From NCBI GenBank assembly GCA_035575095.1, contig DATLYF010000141.1, positions 1-10,188 on the forward strand: a stretch of DNA of 10,188 bases. The letters run 5' to 3'. Under the pieces are notes generated by a model. The model did not search any database, had not been told where the DNA came from, and saw nothing but the letters and a program-made list of their open reading frames with translations. Each line of letters opens with the position of its first letter. Within the stretch, counting starts at the first letter, position 1. Origin of the DNA: DATLYF01 sp035575095 (lineage in GTDB: Bacteria > Pseudomonadota > Gammaproteobacteria > Competibacterales > Competibacteraceae). The position numbers and the translations under genes are program-made. Positions 4,750 to 10,188 of the stretch are shown one piece after another.

Positions 4750-5940
4750 ATGCCCACCCGTCCCGTGTCCTCTTGTTTTGTCCTGATCTGCCTGTTCCTG
4801 GCCACGCTACTGCCGGTGCGCGCCGCCCACGCCGAGCGCTACGCTGCCTTGGTGGTGGATGCCGACAGCGGGCGGGTGCTGTTCGAACGCAATGCCCACG
4901 AGCAGCGCTACCCGGCCTCGTTGACCAAGATGATGACGCTCTACTTGCTGTTCGAAGCGCTCCAGCAGGGACGAGTAGGGCTGCAGAGTCGCTTGCCGGT
5001 GTCGGCCAACGCTGCCGCCAAGCCGCCCACCAACCTCAACCTCAAGCCAGGTGACACCATCTCCGTGGAGACGGCGATCCGCGCCCTGGTGGTGCGTTCG
5101 GCCAACGATGTGGCCACGGTGATCGCCGAGGCTCTGGGACAGACCGAGTTCCAGTTCGCTGCGATGATGACACAGAAGGCGCGCGCGCTGGGCATGACCC
5201 GCACCCGTTTCCGCAACGCCTCGGGCCTGCCCGATGAGGACCAAGTCAGCACCGCCTGGGATTTATACCTGCTGGCCAAGGCGCTGATGCGCGACTTTCC
5301 CCAGTACTACGCCTATTTCAACACCCGCGCCTTCAGTCACCAGGGCGCCCATTACCAGACCCACAACCGCCTGCTGCTAAACTATCCCGGCGCCGACGGC
5401 CTGAAGACCGGCTACATCCGCGCCTCGGGCTTCAACCTGGTGACCTCGGCCCGGCGCGATGGGCAGCGCCTGATCGCCGTGGTGCTGGGCGGCAATACCG
5501 CTCGCCAGCGCGATGCCCATATGCGCAATCTGCTCGACGCCGGTTTCGCCAGCCTGCAAGGTGCTACGCCTGCGCTGCAGCTGGTCTCGCTTACGCGGCC
5601 CGCCGCGGCAGCGGTGGCCGAGGACGAGCCCACCCCCCGCGAGCAGGGCAGCGCCGCCGGCCGCAGTGCCGGCAAGGCCGCCAACCCCGCCGGACGGTGG
5701 GCGGTGCAGGTGGGCACGTTCGCCAGTCGCCGGGATGCCGAGTCCCGCGCCCGCCAGGCACTGCGCGTGGCCCCGACGCCGCTCGAGGGTGCGGTGGTGG
5801 GGGTGAGCAGCGCCCGCAGCGGCGGCAAGACCGTCTATCGGGCGCGGCTGGGTGGCTTGGAGCGGGATGACGCCCAGTCCGCCTGCCGTGTTCTGAAGCA
5901 GAAGCGCTTCGACTGCCTGAGCGTCCCGCCCGGCGGCTGA
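4750..5940 (+). CDS. D-alanyl-D-alanine carboxypeptidase (S11) with C-terminal SPOR domain
   Basis: This secreted low-molecular-weight penicillin-binding protein is expected to remove the terminal D-Ala from peptidoglycan stem peptides in the periplasm. It is 396 residues long. A signal peptide covers residues 1-28 (hydrophobic FVLICLFLATLL, cleavage likely after AHA). The S11 peptidase domain, about 30-260, has all three catalytic motifs: SLTK with nucleophile Ser57 and Lys60, Ser117-Ala-Asn119, and Lys219-Thr-Gly221. A Pro/Ala/Glu-rich linker (about 280-315) leads to a SPOR domain (about 316-393, beginning RWAVQVGTFASRRDAESRA), a fold that binds denuded glycan strands, often at the division septum. 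The C-terminal domain and amphipathic anchor of E. coli DacA/DacC are not apparent, so binding to the wall may replace membrane anchoring. The start is supported by GGAAGGA at 4741-4747. DacC-like or DacF-like naming is not settled by sequence. Confidence 0.93.
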   Translation: MPTRPVSSCFVLICLFLATLLPVRAAHAERYAALVVDADSGRVLFERNAHEQRYPASLTKMMTLYLLFEALQQGRVGLQSRLPVSANAAAKPPTNLNLKPGDTISVETAIRALVVRSANDVATVIAEALGQTEFQFAAMMTQKARALGMTRTRFRNASGLPDEDQVSTAWDLYLLAKALMRDFPQYYAYFNTRAFSHQGAHYQTHNRLLLNYPGADGLKTGYIRASGFNLVTSARRDGQRLIAVVLGGNTARQRDAHMRNLLDAGFASLQGATPALQLVSLTRPAAAAVAEDEPTPREQGSAAGRSAGKAANPAGRWAVQVGTFASRRDAESRARQALRVAPTPLEGAVVGVSSARSGGKTVYRARLGGLERDDAQSACRVLKQKRFDCLSVPPGG

Positions 5941-5974
5941 GGCCGACCCCTTCCCCCTTGCCAGGCACTCCGGA

Positions 5975-5999
5975 CCCGACTGCAACGGCGGCAGTCGGG
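5975..5999. other. Perfect 9-bp stem-loop between carboxypeptidase and efflux genes
   Basis: CCCGACTGC (5975-5983) pairs perfectly with GCAGTCGGG (5991-5999) around the 7-base loop AACGGCG, 34 bases after the carboxypeptidase stop. The following bases, CGGGGAACTTTG, contain only three Ts, so it lacks a classic U-tract. It may act as a weak or Rho-assisted terminator or a 3'-end stabiliser that separates the two transcription units. TATCAT at 6016-6021, just downstream, is a weak candidate -10 for the efflux operon. Confidence 0.5.
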
Positions 6000-6091
6000 C
6001 GGGGAACTTTGCCGGTATCATCACCGTCCAGGGTGGGCAGGCGACCCGGTCAGTTCCGGATACGTCCGCCGAGTCACTGGAGAGTTTCTGC

Positions 6092-7186
6092 ATGAGAGGC
6101 AAGTCCCTGGTTGCCCTGATCCTGCTCGCCGCGCTGGGGGCGGGCGGGTATTACTACTGGCACAGTGAGCGACCGTCAGCGGATACGGCCGCTCCCGGAG
6201 CGGCCGCCGCCGCCCCGGGCAAGCCGCCCGGCGCCATGGCCATGCCGGTGGAGGCACGGCCGGTGCGACGCGGCACCGTGCTGCGCGCGGTAGAGGCGGT
6301 GGGCACGCTGCGGGCCAACGAGGCGGTGGTGGTGCGTCCGGAGCTGGGCGGACGCATCGCCGCCATCCTCTTCCAGGAGGGCCAGGTGGTGCGTCAAGGC
6401 GAACCGCTGGTACGGCTGGAGTCCTCGGTCTACCAGGCCGAACTGGACCAGGCCAGGGCCCGGCTCAATCTCAGCCGGGTCAATTATCAGCGGCAGCAGT
6501 CGCTGGATCGGCGTGGCCTGGCCAGCGAGCAGGAGCGCGACAAGGCCCGCTCCGAGATGGAGGCCGACGAGGCCGCCCTGGCCCTGGCCCAGGCGCGGCT
6601 GGCGAAGATGACAGTGGTCGCTCCGTTCGACGGCATGCTAGGGCTGCGCCTGGTGAGCATGGGCGACTATGTCAGTCCCGGTCAGGATCTGGTGAACCTG
6701 CTGGATCTGGATCCGATCAAGGTCGATTTCCGCGTGCCCGAGGTGTTCCTGGCCGAACTCAGGCCGGGCCAAGCCATCGAGGTGCGGGTCGATGCCTTCC
6801 CCGGTCAGAGCTTCGAGGGCGAGGTCTATGCCATCGATCCGCAGGTCGACGTCAACGGCCGCAGTCTGCTGTTGCGCGCCCGTATCCCCAACGCCGACGG
6901 CCGCTTGCGCGCTGGCCTGTTCGCCCGCGTCAACCTGATCCTGGAGCGGCGCGCCGACGCCCTGCTCATCCCCGAGAGCGCGCTGGTGCCGCAGGGCGAC
7001 AAGCAGTTCGTGTACCGCGTGGTCGATGGCAAGGCGCTGTTCACCGAGGTCGCCGCGGGCCGCCGCCAGGGCGCCGAGGTGGAGATCACCTCCGGTCTGA
7101 GCGCCGGGGACCAGGTAGTCACCGCCGGGCAATTGAAGATCCGCGACGGCATGCCGGTCGCGCCGCTGCCGGCGAAGGAAGGCTGA
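6092..7186 (+). CDS. RND efflux periplasmic adaptor subunit (membrane fusion protein)
   Basis: This 364-residue AcrA/MexA-type adaptor links an inner-membrane RND pump to an outer-membrane channel. An N-terminal membrane helix (about residues 5-22, SLVALILLAALGAGGYYYW) has no lipobox cysteine, so the protein is probably anchored by an uncleaved helix. A Pro/Ala-rich linker follows. The split lipoyl domain is at about 75-110 (VVRPELGGRIAAILFQEGQ) and 172-205 (VVAPFDGMLGLR, GDYVSPGQ). Between them, about 114-170, is an alpha-helical coiled-coil hairpin. A beta-barrel domain (about 208-290) and membrane-proximal domain follow to the C-terminus. The start is supported by GGAGAG at 6079-6084. Only one base separates its stop from the pump start, so the two are co-transcribed and likely coupled. 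Substrates could be drugs, solvents or metabolites; the sequence does not tell. Confidence 0.93.
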   Translation: MRGKSLVALILLAALGAGGYYYWHSERPSADTAAPGAAAAAPGKPPGAMAMPVEARPVRRGTVLRAVEAVGTLRANEAVVVRPELGGRIAAILFQEGQVVRQGEPLVRLESSVYQAELDQARARLNLSRVNYQRQQSLDRRGLASEQERDKARSEMEADEAALALAQARLAKMTVVAPFDGMLGLRLVSMGDYVSPGQDLVNLLDLDPIKVDFRVPEVFLAELRPGQAIEVRVDAFPGQSFEGEVYAIDPQVDVNGRSLLLRARIPNADGRLRAGLFARVNLILERRADALLIPESALVPQGDKQFVYRVVDGKALFTEVAAGRRQGAEVEITSGLSAGDQVVTAGQLKIRDGMPVAPLPAKEG

Positions 7187-7187
7187 T

Positions 7188-10100
7188 ATGGTCCTGTCCG
7201 ATACCAGCATCAAGCGTCCGGTGCTGGCCACCGTGCTCAATCTGCTGGTGCTGCTGCTGGGCGTCATCGCCTACGACCGCCTCACCGTGCGTGAGTATCC
7301 CAATATCGACGTGCCGGTGGTTACGGTGGAGACCGTCTATCCTGGGGCTAGCGCCGAGATCGTCGAATCCCAGGTGACCAAGGTGCTGGAGGACTCCCTG
7401 TCCGGCATCGAGGGCATCGAGTTCATCAACTCCATCAGCCGCTCCGAGAAGAGCCAGATCACCGTCAACTTCCGCCTGGACCGGGATGCGGATTCGGCCG
7501 CCGCCGACGTGCGCGACCGCGTCGGGCGGGTGCGCGGCCAGCTTCCCGACGACGTCGACGAGCCCATCGTCGCCAAGGTGGAAGCCGACGCCCAGCCGGT
7601 GATCTGGCTGGCGCTGTCCAGCGACCGGCTGAGCGCGCTGGAGGTGTCGGACATCGCCGACCGCCAGGTGAAGAACCGTCTGGAGACCCTGGACGGCGTG
7701 GCCAACGTGTTCGTCGCCGGCGAGCGCCGCTACGCCATGCGCATCTGGCTGGATCGCACGCGCCTGGCCGCCTACGGCCTCACCCCGCAGGACGTGGAGA
7801 ACGCCCTGCGCGCCCAGAATCTGGAGGTACCATCGGGGCGCATCGAGAGCCTCGACCGCGAGTTCAACGTGCTGGCCGAGACCGACCTGCGCACCCCGGC
7901 GCAGTTTGCCGCCATCATCCTGCGCGATGCCAGCGGTTACCTGGTGCGCCTGGGCGATGTGGCGCGGGTCGAGATCGGCCCTGAGGAGGAGCGTACCGTA
8001 GCCCGCTTCAAGGGCCGCAACGCGGTGGCCCTGGGCGTGGTCAAGCAGTCCACCGCCAATCCCTTGGAGCTGTCCCGGGCGGTGCGCGCCGAACTGCCGC
8101 GCATCGTCGCCACCCTGCCGGAGGGCACCCAGGTGGAGGTGGCCTACGACTCGGCGGTGTTCATCGACCGCTCCATCGACGCCGTGTTCGAAACCATCCT
8201 GGAGGCGGTGATCCTGGTGATCCTGGTGATCTTCCTGTTCCTGCGCTCGCTCAGGGCGACACTGATCCCGCTGGTGACCATTCCGGTGTCGCTGATCGGC
8301 GTGTTCTTCATGATGTATGTCCTTGGCTATTCGGTGAACACGCTGACCCTGCTGGCCCTGGTGCTGGCCATCGGCCTGGTGGTGGACGACGCCATCGTCA
8401 TGCTGGAGAACATCCACCGCCACGTCGAGGCGGGCCTGAGTCCGTTCCAGGCGGCTCTCAAGGGCAGCCGCGAGATCGCCTTCGCCGTCATCGCCATGAC
8501 CCTGACCCTGGCGGCGGTGTTTACCCCCATCGCCTTCTCCACCGGCCGCACCGGGCGGCTGTTCACCGAGTTCGCTCTGACCCTGGCTGGGGCAGTGCTG
8601 GTGTCGGGCTTCGTGGCGCTGACCCTATCGCCGATGATGAGCTCCAAGCTGCTGCGCCACCAGGCACGCCACCACTGGCTGTACAACCTGGGCGAGCGCT
8701 TGCTGGCAGGCCTCAATCAGAGCTACCGCGGTCTGCTCAGCGGCGCTCTGCGGTTCTGGCCGCTGGTGCTGCTGGCGGCCGTGGGCGCCGGTGCCGGCAC
8801 CGTGTGGCTGTTCGGCCAGCTCAAGTCCGAGCTGTCGCCGGTGGAGGACCGCGGCACGGTGTTCGCCGTCGGCCTGGCCCCGGACGGCGCCACCGTCGAC
8901 TACACCGACCGCTACGTGCGGCAGATGGAGGCGATCGTCGCCCAAGTGCCGGAGATGGTGCGCTACTTTGCCGTGGTCGGCTATCCGGCCACCACCCAGG
9001 GCCTGATGTTCGTTGGCCTCAAGGACTGGGCCGAGCGCGAGCGCAAGCAGCAGGCCATCACCGCTGAGCTGGCCCCCAAGCTGTTCGGTGGCGTACCAGG
9101 GTTGATGGCCTTCGCCAGCAATCCGCCGTCGCTCGGACAGAGCTTCATCAGCAAGCCGGTGGAGGTGGTGATCCGTACCACCGGCTCCTACGACGAGCTG
9201 CAGGGCATCGTCAACCAGGTCATGGCCCGTGTCCGCGACAACCCCGGGCTGGTCAACATGGACACTGACCTCAAACTCAACAAGCCGCAGCTGCGGGTCA
9301 GCGTCGACCGCGACAAGGTGGCGGCGGTGGGGGCCGATGTCGCCACCGTTGGCCGCACCCTGGAGACCATGCTGGGCGGGCGTAAGGTGACGCGCTTCAA
9401 GCGTGGCGCCGAGCAGTACGACGTCATCGTGCAGGTGGCCGATGTGGACCGGCGCAATCCCGATGATCTGCGCAACATCTACGTGCGCGGCGGCGACGGG
9501 CAGATGATCCAGCTCTCCAACTTGATCACGGTCGAGGAGACGGTGGCGCCGCGCGAGCTCAACCACTTCAACAAGCTGCGCTCGGTCACCGTCAGCGGTA
9601 ACCTGGCGCCGGGCTACAGCCTGGGCGAGGCGCTGGACTTCCTCGGGGACGTGATCCATCAGGTGGCCCCGGAGGTGACCATTGACTACACCAACCAGTC
9701 GCGGGAGTTCAAGCAGTCCGGCACCGCCCTGCTGGTTACCTTCATCCTTGCCCTGGGTTTCATCTACCTGGTGCTGGCGGCGCAGTTCGAGAGCTTCGTC
9801 GATCCGCTGATCATCCTGTTCTCGGTGCCGCTGGCCATGGCCGGGGCGACCCTGGCCCTATACCTCACCGGCGGCACCCTCAATATCTACAGCCAGATCG
9901 GCATGATCACCCTGGTGGGACTGATCACCAAGCACGGCATCCTCATCGTCGAGTTCGCCAACCAGCTACAGCTCCAGGGGCAGGACAAGCGCCAGGCGGT
10001 GATCGAGGCCGCGGTACTGCGCCTGCGCCCGATCCTCATGACCACCGGGGCCATGGTACTCGGTGCGGTGCCGCTGGCCATCGCCACGGGCGCCGGTGGC

Positions 10101-10188
10101 GAGAGCCGCCAGCAGATTGGCTGGGTGGTGGTCGGCGGCATGAGCGTGGGCACGCTGCTGACCCTGTTCGTGGTACCGGCGGTATACC
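7188..10188 (+). CDS. RND efflux pump, AcrB/HAE1 family permease (3' end outside window)
   Basis: This is an inner-membrane proton-driven efflux pump that works as a trimer with the adaptor encoded just upstream. The frame is open from the ATG at 7188 to the window edge, giving 1000 codons. The family is usually about 1020-1050 residues, so only the tail is missing. The protein begins MVLSDTSIKRPVLATVLNLL (first membrane helix), followed by the porter domain with YPNIDVPVV and YPGASAE. Membrane helix 4 has GLVVDDAIVMLENIHRH with the proton-relay Asp400 and Asp401. The second half repeats the architecture, with GLITKHGILIVEFANQ in helix 10 carrying the partner Lys915. The Asp-Asp plus Lys set marks it as the multidrug HAE1 type, not the metal-exporting HME type. 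AAGGAAGG at 7175-7182 is the ribosome binding site. No outer-membrane channel gene is in view; it could lie beyond the right edge. Confidence 0.95.
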   Translation, partial: MVLSDTSIKRPVLATVLNLLVLLLGVIAYDRLTVREYPNIDVPVVTVETVYPGASAEIVESQVTKVLEDSLSGIEGIEFINSISRSEKSQITVNFRLDRDADSAAADVRDRVGRVRGQLPDDVDEPIVAKVEADAQPVIWLALSSDRLSALEVSDIADRQVKNRLETLDGVANVFVAGERRYAMRIWLDRTRLAAYGLTPQDVENALRAQNLEVPSGRIESLDREFNVLAETDLRTPAQFAAIILRDASGYLVRLGDVARVEIGPEEERTVARFKGRNAVALGVVKQSTANPLELSRAVRAELPRIVATLPEGTQVEVAYDSAVFIDRSIDAVFETILEAVILVILVIFLFLRSLRATLIPLVTIPVSLIGVFFMMYVLGYSVNTLTLLALVLAIGLVVDDAIVMLENIHRHVEAGLSPFQAALKGSREIAFAVIAMTLTLAAVFTPIAFSTGRTGRLFTEFALTLAGAVLVSGFVALTLSPMMSSKLLRHQARHHWLYNLGERLLAGLNQSYRGLLSGALRFWPLVLLAAVGAGAGTVWLFGQLKSELSPVEDRGTVFAVGLAPDGATVDYTDRYVRQMEAIVAQVPEMVRYFAVVGYPATTQGLMFVGLKDWAERERKQQAITAELAPKLFGGVPGLMAFASNPPSLGQSFISKPVEVVIRTTGSYDELQGIVNQVMARVRDNPGLVNMDTDLKLNKPQLRVSVDRDKVAAVGADVATVGRTLETMLGGRKVTRFKRGAEQYDVIVQVADVDRRNPDDLRNIYVRGGDGQMIQLSNLITVEETVAPRELNHFNKLRSVTVSGNLAPGYSLGEALDFLGDVIHQVAPEVTIDYTNQSREFKQSGTALLVTFILALGFIYLVLAAQFESFVDPLIILFSVPLAMAGATLALYLTGGTLNIYSQIGMITLVGLITKHGILIVEFANQLQLQGQDKRQAVIEAAVLRLRPILMTTGAMVLGAVPLAIATGAGGESRQQIGWVVVGGMSVGTLLTLFVVPAVY

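Noticed and set aside
8208..8234. Triplicated 9-base repeat (GTGATCCTG-like) in the pump gene
   Set aside because: It encodes a Val-Ile-Leu-rich membrane helix and is explained by codon bias.
7119..8423. Long open frame on the - strand (434 codons) opposite the adaptor and pump genes
   Set aside because: His/Gln/Asp-rich, low-complexity translation that is the typical antisense shadow of a high-GC gene; the + strand encodes an unmistakable RND pump here.
8625..9659. Second long open frame on the - strand (344 codons) opposite the pump gene
   Set aside because: Same shadow composition, no recognisable domain, fully inside the RND coding region.
1..10188. tRNA, rRNA, CRISPR arrays, insertion sequences, attachment sites, toxin-antitoxin or defence genes
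   Set aside because: Looked for across the window and none seen; intergenic space is limited to the short gaps described.

Overview
This window looks like high-GC chromosomal DNA from a denitrifying proteobacterium, most likely a gammaproteobacterium, although a betaproteobacterium is possible. The main evidence is a nirF-D-L-G-H gene block. These genes build heme d1, the cofactor of cytochrome cd1 nitrite reductase (NirS), and the order matches that known from Pseudomonas and its relatives. Species cannot be fixed from the sequence alone. All real genes read on the + strand; long open frames on the - strand are GC-driven shadows.

Layout. Positions 1-2704 hold the 3' part of nirF and four complete, overlapping Lrp/AsnC-like genes for siroheme decarboxylase subunits. 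They form two A/B pairs: NirD and NirG are one type, NirL and NirH the other. The block ends at nirH; nirJ, nirE and nirN are not seen downstream. Positions 2705-2915 hold a near-consensus FNR/Anr/Dnr-type box, a strong intrinsic terminator starting about 57 nt after the box, and then a TATAAT element for the next gene. Positions 2916-4289 encode an M17 leucyl aminopeptidase family enzyme. Positions 4290-4749 carry no intact gene. They contain several inverted repeats and a decayed 3' end of what appears to be a PotC-like ABC transporter permease.

Positions 4750-5940 encode a secreted D-alanyl-D-alanine carboxypeptidase (S11 family) with a C-terminal SPOR domain in place of the usual membrane-anchoring tail. 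After a gap with a perfect 9-bp stem-loop comes a two-gene RND efflux operon: a periplasmic adaptor (6092-7186), then one base later an AcrB/HAE1-type inner-membrane pump (7188 to the right edge, cut off near its C-terminus). No outer-membrane channel gene is visible.

The window therefore joins three unrelated functional blocks: heme d1 synthesis; peptide turnover and cell-wall trimming; and drug or solvent efflux. The points most worth a second look are the FNR-like box plus terminator after nirH, which could make a very short anaerobic transcript; NirL's lack of two histidines present in its sister NirH; and the permease fossil.
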